Source of the DNA: an uncultured Oscillospiraceae bacterium
Lineage (GTDB): Bacteria; Bacillota; Clostridia; Oscillospirales; Oscillospiraceae
NCBI GenBank assembly: GCA_947589745.1
Contig: CANQCS010000003.1
Location: 53,421 to 117,420 of the forward strand
DNA: 64,000 nt
Reading direction: 5' to 3'
Position numbers and translations under genes: made by a program. Under the pieces are notes generated by a model. That model was not told the DNA's origin. It worked only from the letters and a program-made list of their open reading frames with translations, and did no database searches. Of the stretch, positions 38,500 through 47,437 are shown in pieces; the first letter of the stretch is position 1; the number at the start of each line of letters is the position of its first letter.

Positions 38500-39196
38500 G
38501 TGGGGGCGGCAGCCCCCTAATGCTGTCAAAAGGGGCCTCCGGCCCCTTTCACCTCTTTATCTTGTCGTAGCTGCGCCGCGCACCCTGGGTTACTTTTTGT
38601 GCAAACAAAAAGTAACCAAAAAATTGCTTAAGGGGCTGAGGCCCCTTAAGAATCCCTGGGGAGGACGTTAAGGGCAGATGGATGGTGGAACTGGGGGCCA
38701 GGGAAAGCATTCATCGGGGGTGCTGTTTTTTGCCGTATTCCGACTGCCGGTTGCTCCGTTCCACTACGCAATTGAGGGCGCGGTGCTTGTCGAGTCCGTA
38801 GACGGAAATCTGTTCTGTGCGTAGTGGAACGGAGCAGGACGCAGTACGACGCGGGCCGTATGCGGAAATCTACCAATTGCGGAGTGGAACGGAGCAACCA
38901 GCAGTTGGACAAAGTAAAACGACCAACGCACCCAATGAGCCCCCGCACCAGCGCTTCACTCTCCTTGGGGACATACTAAAACAGCCGCTTCGCCCCATAC
39001 ACGGGACCCGGCTCGGTTTAGGCCAAACCAACCAAAGGGGGAGCGCAAAACAAAACAAAAAATGCGGAAAGATTTTTAAGAAAACCATAGGTTTTCTTAA
39101 ACGTGCTTTTGGTGACTTTTCCCACGGGGGAAAAGTCACCAGGGGACGGCAGGCACCCCCCGGGTGCCTATCGCCCCCGAGGGGGCGGAGCCCCCT
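38500..39196 (+). repeat. RPT-1 copy C (subtype II, three arm motifs)
   Basis: ggttactttttgtgcaaacaaaaagtaacc; ttgctccgttccactacgc plus two gtggaacggagca arms; ggtgacttttcccacgggggaaaagtcacc. Confidence 0.9.
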
Positions 39197-39272
39197 TGCT
39201 TTTCTGCGTTTCTTATGGTATAGTTTTTATATCATTTGTTAACCTGTTAACGAAGAACAGAAGGAGCCCGCC

Positions 39273-40199
39273 ATGGACATCGAAACATTAAAAGCAAAAC
39301 TGGAAGAAGAAAAATATGTCTGCGACGACCAGCTGGTCACCACCCTGCTGGTGGCCCTGAAGCTGGGCCGCCCCCTGCTCATTGAGGGCGCCGCCGGCGT
39401 CGGCAAGACCGAGGTGGCCAAGGTCATGGCTGCCGCCCTGGACCGGGACCTGGTGCGCCTCCAGTGCTACGAGGGCCTGGACGAGAGCAAGGCCCTCTAT
39501 GAGTGGAACTACCAGAAGCAGCTCCTCTCCATCCAGGTGCAGATGAACCGGCGGGACCCCGACGAGCTGACCAAGTCCCTGTTCAGCGACGAATACCTGC
39601 TGGAGCGCCCCCTGCTCCAGTCCATCCGCTCCGAAAAGCCCGTGGTGCTGCTCATTGACGAGATCGACAAGGCGGACGAGGAGTTCGAGGCGTTCCTGCT
39701 GGAGCTGCTCTCCGAGATGCAGGTCACCATTCCCGAGGTGGGCGTGGTGAAAGCTGCCTCCATCCCCTTCGTGGTGCTGACCTCCAACCGCACCCGGCCC
39801 CTCAGCGAGGCCTTGCGGCGGCGGTGCGCCTACCTCTATATCCAGTACCCCGACCTCAACAAGGAGGTGGCCATCATCCGCGCCAAGGTGCCCAATGTCA
39901 ACGAGCACCTGGCCGTCCAGGTGGCCCAGGCCATCCACGCCCTGCGGGACAGCGAGGCCATCCTGAAAAAGCCCTCCATCGCCGAGACCCTGGACTGGGT
40001 GGCCGCCCTGGAGGCCCTGGGCGTCAGCGACCTGACCCCGGAGGCCGCCCGGCAGACCATGGGCTTCGTCCTCAAGAGCAGCGACGACTTGGACGCCGCC
40101 GCCCCTCTGCTCACCGGACAGGGCAACGGGTGCGGCTGCGGGTGCGGCCACGACCACGGCGGCGAGGGCTGCGGGCACCACCACCATCACGGCCAATGA
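39273..40199 (+). CDS. MoxR-family AAA+ ATPase with Cys/His-rich C-terminal tail (CoxD-like)
   Basis: LLIEGAAGVGKTEVAKVMA...VLLIDEIDKADEEFEAFLLELLSE; tail GNGCGCGCGHDHGGEGCGHHHHHGQ. Confidence 0.85.
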   Translation: MDIETLKAKLEEEKYVCDDQLVTTLLVALKLGRPLLIEGAAGVGKTEVAKVMAAALDRDLVRLQCYEGLDESKALYEWNYQKQLLSIQVQMNRRDPDELTKSLFSDEYLLERPLLQSIRSEKPVVLLIDEIDKADEEFEAFLLELLSEMQVTIPEVGVVKAASIPFVVLTSNRTRPLSEALRRRCAYLYIQYPDLNKEVAIIRAKVPNVNEHLAVQVAQAIHALRDSEAILKKPSIAETLDWVAALEALGVSDLTPEAARQTMGFVLKSSDDLDAAAPLLTGQGNGCGCGCGHDHGGEGCGHHHHHGQ

Positions 40200-41470
40200 G
40201 CGAGACTGTCTACATTGAGAAGATGGCGGAGTTCTCCCAGCGGCTCCGCCAGGAGGGACTGGCGGTGGGGCTCCAGGAGACCGCCGACGTCTGCAGGCTC
40301 CTCAGCGATCTGGAGCTGACGGACCGGGTGTACGTCCGGGCCGCCCTGTCCGCCCTCTTTGCCAAGAGCCGGGAGGAGCAGGCCGTCTTTGACCGGGTGT
40401 TCGAGGGCTTCTTCGTCAGCCGGGAGCGCCGGGAGGCGCTTCGGCGGCAGCAGGAGGCCGAGGCCCAGGAGATCGCCCGCAAGCGGGCCGAGGCGGAACG
40501 GGAGCTCCAGTTCGAGGGGCAGCCCATCGAACTGCGGGAAGACCTGAAGGACGTCTATGTCACCATGGAGGACGACAAAAAGGAGTACCTCCGCCAGCTC
40601 CTGGAGAAGACCAAGGTCAACGCCCAGCGGAGTCCCAAGCTGTACGGCAGCTTCATCAAGTCCGTGTTCATGCGCTTCCTGCTGGAGCAGCAGATGGTCA
40701 TGGAGGACGCCGCGGTGGGGGCCGAGGAGGCCGACCCGGACCTGGCCCTCCTCTACCGGGACATCTCCCGGTTCCGGGACGCCGACATCCCCCGGGCCGC
40801 CGCCCTTATCTCCGCCATCGCCCGGCAGCTGGACGCGGAGCTGAGCCGCCAGCGCCAGGGCCGGGGCCACAGCGGGCAGCTGGACTTCCGCCGCACCATC
40901 CGCAAGGGCCTGGAGACCGGCGGCAGCTTCTACCGCCTGGCCTACCGCCGGAAGCGGCGGCGGCGGAAAAAGCTGGTGCTGCTGTGCGACGTGTCCGGGT
41001 CCATGCTCCAGTTCTCCGAGTTCGCCCTGCGGTTCATCAAGTCCATGAGCGAGGTGTCCGAGTCCTCGGCGGCGTTCCTCTTCTCCGAGGAGCTGCGGCG
41101 GGTGGACCCCTTCGCCCTCCAGAACATGGACGCTTTCCGGGACTATGTCCGGTCCTCCGGCCTCTACGGCCGGGGCACGGACCTGGGCACGGCGCTGGAG
41201 GCCCTGTGCGCCTGGAAGCCCGCCGCCCTGGGGCCGGGTACCACCCTGCTGATCCTCTCCGACACCAAGACCGTGGACCTGCCCCGGGCCGCCCGGCAGC
41301 TCCTGGAGGCCAAGCGGCAGGCCGGAAAGGTCCTGTGGCTGAACCCCATCCCGGCGGGTAAGTGGCCCTACGTCCGCAGCATCCAGACCATGTCCATGCT
41401 CTGCCAGATGGTGCCCTGCTCCACCCTGGACGAGCTGGCCAGGACCTGCCGGAAGCTGTTGAGCAATTGA
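40196..41470 (+). CDS. VWA domain protein (CoxE-like)
   Basis: ATGA overlap with MoxR gene; MIDAS-like LLCDVSGSMLQFSEFALRFIKSM. Confidence 0.83.
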   Translation: MSETVYIEKMAEFSQRLRQEGLAVGLQETADVCRLLSDLELTDRVYVRAALSALFAKSREEQAVFDRVFEGFFVSRERREALRRQQEAEAQEIARKRAEAERELQFEGQPIELREDLKDVYVTMEDDKKEYLRQLLEKTKVNAQRSPKLYGSFIKSVFMRFLLEQQMVMEDAAVGAEEADPDLALLYRDISRFRDADIPRAAALISAIARQLDAELSRQRQGRGHSGQLDFRRTIRKGLETGGSFYRLAYRRKRRRRKKLVLLCDVSGSMLQFSEFALRFIKSMSEVSESSAAFLFSEELRRVDPFALQNMDAFRDYVRSSGLYGRGTDLGTALEALCAWKPAALGPGTTLLILSDTKTVDLPRAARQLLEAKRQAGKVLWLNPIPAGKWPYVRSIQTMSMLCQMVPCSTLDELARTCRKLLSN

Positions 41471-41475
41471 GAATA

Positions 41476-41512
41476 AATGGATGGAAAGCAGTTTTCCTTT
41501 CCATCCATTTTC
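41476..41512 (+). terminator. Intrinsic terminator after VWA gene
   Basis: aaatggatggaaagcagttttcctttccatccatttt. Confidence 0.65.
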
Positions 41513-41581
41513 CGTTATTTTCATAAGTGTGATGGTATGATTCAATAACATAAACAAATCGAAGTTTATGGATGCGTTATT

Positions 41582-42004
41582 ATGCGGAGGCACAAAGTGA
41601 TTCGATATGCTGATATGCAAGATTTTTCCGTTTTAAAGGAACATGACAAACATATTTCTGAATCTGAATTGAGAAAAATTGTCCCAGCAAAGAGAGTTTT
41701 CGTCATGTATCAAGGGAATACCTTTACAGGGTGGCTGAGGTTCGGATTATTTTGGGACAATATCCCGTTTATGAATATGCTATATATTCTGGATGGTTAT
41801 AGAGGAAAGGGGAACGGGACGGAGCTTGTCTTGTTTTGGGAAAAAGAAATGGCAAAAGAGGGATATCGACAAGTTTTAACATCCACACAGTCAAATGAAC
41901 AGGCACAGTTCTTTTATCGAAAAATCGGTTATACTGAATGCGGCGCACTTTTGCTGCCGAAAGAACCCTTGGAGATGTTTTTTATCAAAGATTTAACACG
42001 ATAA
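41582..42004 (+). CDS. GNAT-family N-acetyltransferase, AT-rich
   Basis: FMNMLYILDGYRGKGNGTELVLFWEKEMAKEGYRQVLTSTQSNEQAQFFYRKIGY. Confidence 0.82.
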   Translation: MRRHKVIRYADMQDFSVLKEHDKHISESELRKIVPAKRVFVMYQGNTFTGWLRFGLFWDNIPFMNMLYILDGYRGKGNGTELVLFWEKEMAKEGYRQVLTSTQSNEQAQFFYRKIGYTECGALLLPKEPLEMFFIKDLTR

Positions 42005-42084
42005 ACTTCCGTTTCTTGGGGAGTTATCATCCATACGAAGAAGAGCCGCCGGTTCAAAACCGGCGGCTCCCATGCCTTTATGAC

Positions 42085-43326
42085 TTATTCCACCACGATA
42101 TTATTCTCCGCGAACGCCTTCAGCAGCAGGTCCATGTCGCTGGGGATGGAGATGGGGTCGCCGCAGTGGGCGATGGCGTTGGCCACGTCCTTCAGGCCGT
42201 TGCCGGTGACCACGGACACCACCGTGGCATCGGGGGAGATCTTCCCCTCCTCGCAGAGCTTCTTCAGGCCCGCGGTGCCGGTGACGCCTGCGGGCTCGCC
42301 GAAGACGCCGCAGGTGCGGCCCAGCAGCTTCTGGGCGGCCATGATCTCCTCGTCGGTGACGTTCACCGTGAGGCCGTTGGACTCGCGGATGGCCATGAGG
42401 GCCTTGTCGGCGTTCCGGGGCACACCCACGGCGATGGAGTCCGCCAGGGTGTTCTCCTCCATGGGATGCCAGTCCTCCCCCGTCTCGATGGCCCGGTTCA
42501 GGGGGCAGCAGCCGGAGGCCTGGGCGGAGATCAGCCGGGGCAGATGGTCGATGAAGCCGATGGCGTACAGGTCCTTCAGGCCCTTCCAGAGGCCGGCGAT
42601 GGTGCAGCCGTCGCCCACGGAGATGGCGATGTAGTCGGGCACGACCCAGTTCAGCTGCTCCATGATCTCCAGGCCCACGGTCTTCTTGCCCTCGGACAGG
42701 TAGAGGTTGATGGCGGCGTTGCGGTTGTACCAGCCCCACCTGTCGATGGCCTGTTTGCTCAGATCGAAAGTGTCCTCGTAGCTGCCCTGGACGGAGATGA
42801 CGGTGGCGCCGAAAGTCATCAGCTGGGCCACCTTGCCCTTGGGGGCGCGGCTGGGGACGAAGATATAGGTTTTCAGCCCCGCGGCGGCGGCGTTGCCGGC
42901 CAGGGAGCTGGCGGCGTTGCCGGTGGAGGAACAGGCGATGACCTTGGCCCCGGCCTCCCTGGCCTTGGCCACGGCCATGGAGGAGGCGCGGTCCTTGAGG
43001 GACGCGGTGGGGTTCACGCCGTCGTCCTTAACGTACAGCTTTTTGATGCCCAGCTGGGCGGCCAAGCGGCCGGCCTCATAGAGGGGGCTCCACCCCACCC
43101 GCAGGGGCGGGGCCTCGGTGGTTTCTTCTACCGGGAGCAGCTCCCGGTAGCGCCACATGGAATTGTCGCTGCGCTGGGCCAGCTTGTCCTTGGTCAGGAC
43201 GGACTTGATATAATCATAATCATAGATGATATCTAAAATTCCTCCACAGGAGCAGTTGGTCAGGTTCGGCGTGGCCTCATAGATTTTGCCGCACTTTACG
43301 CATTTTGCAAACTTAACGTTCTTCAT
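42085..43326 (-). CDS. thrC: Threonine synthase
   Basis: KCVKCGKIYEA...LYVKDDGVNPTASLKDRASSMAVAKA...ACSSTGNAASSLAG...ISVGDGCTIAGLWKG. Confidence 0.88.
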   Translation of the reverse strand: MKNVKFAKCVKCGKIYEATPNLTNCSCGGILDIIYDYDYIKSVLTKDKLAQRSDNSMWRYRELLPVEETTEAPPLRVGWSPLYEAGRLAAQLGIKKLYVKDDGVNPTASLKDRASSMAVAKAREAGAKVIACSSTGNAASSLAGNAAAAGLKTYIFVPSRAPKGKVAQLMTFGATVISVQGSYEDTFDLSKQAIDRWGWYNRNAAINLYLSEGKKTVGLEIMEQLNWVVPDYIAISVGDGCTIAGLWKGLKDLYAIGFIDHLPRLISAQASGCCPLNRAIETGEDWHPMEENTLADSIAVGVPRNADKALMAIRESNGLTVNVTDEEIMAAQKLLGRTCGVFGEPAGVTGTAGLKKLCEEGKISPDATVVSVVTGNGLKDVANAIAHCGDPISIPSDMDLLLKAFAENNIVVE

Positions 43327-43723
43327 TGTCGGTTTCTAACCTCCTAGAATCATCTAAGGGGCCTCCGGCCCCTGGGGTGGAGTGGTAGGGACCTCCGGTC
43401 CCTGCTGACCCTGGGTTCCTTTTCCCACGCGGGAAAAGGAACCAAAAGGGCGCCAGCCCGTAGGGCTGGACCTCTAACTATTTTTTGTTAAGGGCAGATG
43501 GATGGTAGAACTAGGGGCCAGGGAAAGCATTCATCGGTACTGCTGGTTTGTTTTTCCGTATTCTTACTGCCGGTTGCTCCGTTCCACTACGCAATTGATG
43601 AATGTTTCTTGTCGATGTGGAAATTGGTGCTGCGGTTGTATGACAAAACGCAATTCAAATGTAATGCTGACAGATTTGGGAAATCGTCATACACTTGTCA
43701 TATCAACCCCTTTGAGGTGCGAT

Positions 43724-43918
43724 ATGGCAGAATTCAGAATTCCAAAAATCATTCCTACAACCAGCAAAAGTATCCGCTTCCCCAATGATATGATTAAGGA
43801 AGTCGAGTCTGTCATCCAGGGCCGCGACTGTACATTCTCCGCTTTTGTGGTGGAGGCTGTGCGCGTGGCGCTGAAAAGCTTACAGGAACAATCTGAAAAT
43901 ACAATCTCTACGAGGTGA
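43724..43918 (+). CDS. RHH-like small protein (YlcI/YnfO-like)
   Basis: MAEFRIPKIIPTTSKSIRFPNDMIKEVESVIQGRDCTFSAFVVEAVRVALKSL; GAGGTG RBS. Confidence 0.65.
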   Translation: MAEFRIPKIIPTTSKSIRFPNDMIKEVESVIQGRDCTFSAFVVEAVRVALKSLQEQSENTISTR

Positions 43919-43923
43919 CGACT

Positions 43924-44118
43924 ATGACCGATATTCCCAATTATTACACCCTGCTTTTCAACCGCGTGACAGACGCGATCAAAGCATTGGAGCAACAGAA
44001 CTACGGCACTGCCAGAGACATACTGGTAAAGGCGCAGCAAGAGGCGGAAGAGCTGTACATTGAAGCGGGAGAAGCACCTGCCGCCCAGAGCGACAAGAAT
44101 CATCTACCCCTTGCGTAG
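43924..44118 (+). CDS. Small hypothetical protein, paired with the RHH-like gene
   Basis: MTDIPNYYTLLFNRVTDAIKALEQQNYGTARDILVKAQQEAEELYIEAGE; GAGGTG RBS; stop codon lies in the RPT-1 arm. Confidence 0.6.
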   Translation: MTDIPNYYTLLFNRVTDAIKALEQQNYGTARDILVKAQQEAEELYIEAGEAPAAQSDKNHLPLA

Positions 44119-44412
44119 TGGAACGGAGCAACCGGCAGTCGGACGATGGAAAAAGAAAGCCGCACCCCCGCTGAATGCCTTCTCTGGGTACATCCTACCC
44201 ACGATCTTCCCCGAAATAAAGGGGGTCCAGCCCGTAGGGCTGGCGGTTTTTTGGTGACTTTTTGTCCGCACAAAAAGTCACCCAGGGTCAGCAGGGACCG
44301 CAGGTCCCTACCAGGGCTCCGAGGGGCTGGAAGCCCCCCGGCACCCAGTCCCGGTGCAGCACAGCCGGAATGAAAATTGTGGGGACGGGGCAAAGCCCCG
44401 CCCCCTCGCTTT

Positions 44413-45894
44413 TTACAGGGCCTTCAGGAGGCCGGTGGCCTCATTGAATTCGTTAATGAGGTCATCCAGCTCGGCGGCCTGGGCGTGGACGGCGTCCCAG
44501 GTGCCCTTGGTGTCGTACCACAGGGCGTTCAAGTCGTGGACGTCGCGGGCCTGCTGCTCCACCCAAGTGTAATACTTCAGGTTGTGGATGCGCTTGCGGT
44601 CGGCGTAGGTCAGCTCCATCAGGTTGTCGGTCTTCATGCCCAGCAGGTGGACATGGTGGTCGATGGCGGCCTCCCGGGCGTTGTACGCGCCGTGCATCTC
44701 GTTCAGCTCCGCGATGCGGCTCTGATACATGGCGGCGGAGTCGGTGAGGACCGTGCACACCACGTCGTGCTCGGTGAACTCATAGTACTTGGCCATCTTG
44801 ATGCAGCAGAGGATATTGGCGATGCCGCTGATGCCCAGCCAGGTCATCTTCTCCACCAGCTCGTCGTCCAGGCCCAGCTCCTCCTTCATGTACTTGTGGC
44901 CCTCGGGAGTGTTGAACAGGCGCAGCAGCCGCTGGCTGTCCTCGTCGTCAATGGCGATGGCCATGTCGGTGTTCTTCACATTGTGGATCCAGGGGACGTG
45001 CTTGTCGCCGATGCCCTCGATGCGGTGGCCGCCGAAGCCGTTCTCCAGGATGGTGGGGCACTGCAGCGCCTCGCCCACGGCCAGCTTCAGATGGGGATAC
45101 TTCTCCTTCAGCAGGTCGCCGGCGCTCATGGTGCCCGCGGAGCCGGAGGTGAAGCAGGCGCCCACCAGCTCGTCGCCGGGGCGCTTCACGGCCTCGTACA
45201 GGTCCGCCAGGGCGTTGCCGGTGACGTTGTAGTGCCACAGGGGGTTGCCCATCTCCTCAAACTGGTTGAAGATCATCATGCTGGGGTCCTGCCGCAGCTC
45301 CCAGGTCTTGTCGAAGATCTCCTTCACGTTGCTCTCGCAGCCGGGGGTGGCGATGACCTGGCCCGCGATCTTGCTCAGCCAGTCGAACCGCTCCTGGCTC
45401 ATCTCGGCGGGCAGGATGGCCACGCTGTCGCAGGCCAGCAGCTTGCTGTTGAACGCGCCGCCGCGGCAGTAGTTGCCCGTGGAGGGCCACACCGCGTGGT
45501 GGTAGGTGGCGTCAAACTGGCCGGTGACCAGCCGGGGAGCCAGGCAGCCGAAGCTGGCGCCCACCTTGTGGCAGCCGGTGGGGAACCACTTGCCGGCCAT
45601 GGCGATGATGCGGCAGGGCACGCCGGACAGCACGGACGGGATCTCCACGTAGTTGGGCACCGCCTGGTACAGGCCGCCGGTCTCCTTGGCCTCGTTCTTC
45701 CAGGTGATCCGGAACAGGTTCAGCGGGTTCACGTCCCATAGGCCCACGGACTTCAGCTTCTCCTGGACCTTCTCGGGGATGGTCTCGGGGTGCTGCATCT
45801 GGGCGAAGGTGGGGATGATGACGTTGTTCTCCTTGGCCTTCTGGATATTGTGCTGAAGGCCCTCCTTGTTGATGGTCAGATCGATCTTGCTCAT
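44413..45894 (-). CDS. PLP-dependent enzyme (cysteine synthase/threonine deaminase fold)
   Basis: GCHKVGASFGCLAPRLVTGQFD...WPSTGNYCRGGAFNSKLLACDSVAILP; 3 bp after the regulator gene. Confidence 0.7.
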   Translation of the reverse strand: MSKIDLTINKEGLQHNIQKAKENNVIIPTFAQMQHPETIPEKVQEKLKSVGLWDVNPLNLFRITWKNEAKETGGLYQAVPNYVEIPSVLSGVPCRIIAMAGKWFPTGCHKVGASFGCLAPRLVTGQFDATYHHAVWPSTGNYCRGGAFNSKLLACDSVAILPAEMSQERFDWLSKIAGQVIATPGCESNVKEIFDKTWELRQDPSMMIFNQFEEMGNPLWHYNVTGNALADLYEAVKRPGDELVGACFTSGSAGTMSAGDLLKEKYPHLKLAVGEALQCPTILENGFGGHRIEGIGDKHVPWIHNVKNTDMAIAIDDEDSQRLLRLFNTPEGHKYMKEELGLDDELVEKMTWLGISGIANILCCIKMAKYYEFTEHDVVCTVLTDSAAMYQSRIAELNEMHGAYNAREAAIDHHVHLLGMKTDNLMELTYADRKRIHNLKYYTWVEQQARDVHDLNALWYDTKGTWDAVHAQAAELDDLINEFNEATGLLKAL

Positions 45895-45897
45895 GTT

Positions 45898-46542
45898 CTA
45901 CTTCTCCTCCTGTTTTGTGTCGATATAAGAATAAAGCGTGTACTTGGAGATCCCAAAATATTTGGCCACCTTATCGCCGGACTTGGTGATAAGGAAGGCG
46001 CCGTGGTCGTTCAGGAACTGGATGGCCCGGACCTTATCGGCTTTGTTCATAATGGCCACCGGCTTTCCCACCAGGGCCACGCTCTGCTCAATGAGGTCGT
46101 CCAGCATGTCGTTGACGTTCAGTACCGTGATGTTCTGCTCCTCCCGGCTGGGCTCGGCGGTCTGCACCAGCCCCTCCACCGCAGCGTTCACCATCAGCAG
46201 CGCGGAGATGTCGTAGTTCACGGAGAGGATGGCGGTGACCTTCCCCCTCCGGTCCCGGATATACATGGTGGAGGACTTCAGCACCTTCCCTCCCGGCGTC
46301 CTGGTCAGGTAGGCCAGGTGGTCCTTGGGGTCCTCCGCTCCGCTGAGGATCTGGTCCATCACCACCCGGGAGGGGCCATCCCCTACCTTGCGGCCGGTGA
46401 CGTGGCCGTTCTCGATGTGGACAATGGCTGGCTCCTCGCTGTCCGTGGACAGGTCGTGAACCACTACCTCGCAATTGGGGCCGAACTGCGCGGCCAGGGC
46501 GGCCGCGATCTGCTTGAGCATCTGTAGCTGGCTGGTCTCCAC
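45898..46542 (-). CDS. PAS/YheO-like helix-turn-helix transcriptional regulator
   Basis: LKQIAAALAAQFGPNCEVVVHDLS...LSVNYDISALLMVNAAVEG; C-terminal HTH FLITKSGDKVAKYFGISKYTLYSYID; GTG start after GGGAGG. Confidence 0.8.
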   Translation of the reverse strand: METSQLQMLKQIAAALAAQFGPNCEVVVHDLSTDSEEPAIVHIENGHVTGRKVGDGPSRVVMDQILSGAEDPKDHLAYLTRTPGGKVLKSSTMYIRDRRGKVTAILSVNYDISALLMVNAAVEGLVQTAEPSREEQNITVLNVNDMLDDLIEQSVALVGKPVAIMNKADKVRAIQFLNDHGAFLITKSGDKVAKYFGISKYTLYSYIDTKQEEK

Positions 46543-46622
46543 TCCGTGTATCCTCCCTCTTTCTTCCTCCGTATTCCTCCGGGTCACCTCCATCATACCA
46601 GCATCCGCGGAAGAATGCAATG

Positions 46623-46660
46623 GGTTTTCTAAAAATTTTTTTGGTTTTCTAAAATTTTGT
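46623..46660. promoter_or_regulatory. Candidate operator array GGTTTTCTAAAA x2, 20-bp spacing
   Basis: ggttttctaaaaattttttt ggttttctaaaattttgttt. Confidence 0.5.
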
Positions 46661-46767
46661 TTGCCCGGACAAATTCGGCAACCCTTTTGCGGTGGATTTT
46701 TTGCCGGACCTGTGGTATTCTGTCTCTGTCATTAGAGAATAATCTGTGGAGGAACGGAGGAAGCGGC

Positions 46768-47283
46768 ATGATACTGGAGACGGAGCGGCTGTATTTCCGG
46801 GAGCTGGAGGAGGGCGACCTCGGCGCGCTGTGCCTGATTTTGCAGGACGAGGAAACCATGTACGCCTACGAGGGGGCGTTCAGCGACGCGGAGGCGCGGG
46901 AGTGGCTGGACCGGCAGCTTGCGCGATATAAAAGGTGGGGCTTTGGCTCCTGGGCGGTGGTGCGGAAGGAGACCGGGGAGGTCATCGGCCAGTGCGGCCT
47001 CACCATGCAGCCCTGGAAGGACCGGGAGGTGCTGGAGATCGGCTACCTGTTCCGGCGGGACTGCTGGCACCGGGGCTATGCCACCGAGGCCGCTCTGGCC
47101 TGCAAACGCTACGCCTTTGAGGTGCTGGGGGCGGAGGAGGTGTGCGCCATCATCCGGGACACCAACCTGCCCTCCCAGCGCGTGGCGCTGCGCTGCGGGA
47201 TGGTCCCCGAGGACACCTGGACCAAGCACTACCGGGGCGTGGACATGCCCCACTGCCGGTACGCGGCCCGGCGGCCGCGGTAG
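46768..47283 (+). CDS. GNAT-family N-acetyltransferase (RimJ/RimL type)
   Basis: LETERLYFRELEEGDLGALCLILQDEETM...EIGYLFRRDCWHRGYATEAALACKRYAF. Confidence 0.88.
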   Translation: MILETERLYFRELEEGDLGALCLILQDEETMYAYEGAFSDAEAREWLDRQLARYKRWGFGSWAVVRKETGEVIGQCGLTMQPWKDREVLEIGYLFRRDCWHRGYATEAALACKRYAFEVLGAEEVCAIIRDTNLPSQRVALRCGMVPEDTWTKHYRGVDMPHCRYAARRPR

Positions 47284-47290
47284 TCCGCCG

Positions 47291-47330
47291 GTCTTTTTCA
47301 AAAAAATTTTTAGGTTTTCTAAAAAAATGT
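47291..47330. promoter_or_regulatory. Candidate operator array upstream of ygeY
   Basis: gtctttttcaaaaaaatttttaggttttctaaaaaaatgt, alignable to 46623-46660. Confidence 0.5.
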
Positions 47331-47358
47331 TTGACAACTGAAAAAACTATGCTATGAT
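47331..47358 (+). promoter_or_regulatory. SigA-type promoter of ygeY: TTGACA-N16-TATGAT
   Basis: ttgacaactgaaaaaactatgctatgat. Confidence 0.65.
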
Positions 47359-47437
47359 AGAGACAGGAGGGCTGAGGACAGCCCTCAGAGATGGAGAAAT
47401 TCATAAATCATCTGAGAACAGTTTGGAGGGACTTCAC

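Larger units (their letters stand above)
43355..44408. repeat. RPT-1 composite D: two inverted half-elements flanking a two-gene cargo
   Basis: Left half ~43410-43600 (ggttcctttt hairpin to ttgctccgttccactacgcaattgatg), right half inverted ~44112-44290 (ttgcgtagtggaacggagca to actttttgtccgcacaaaaagt). Confidence 0.8.
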
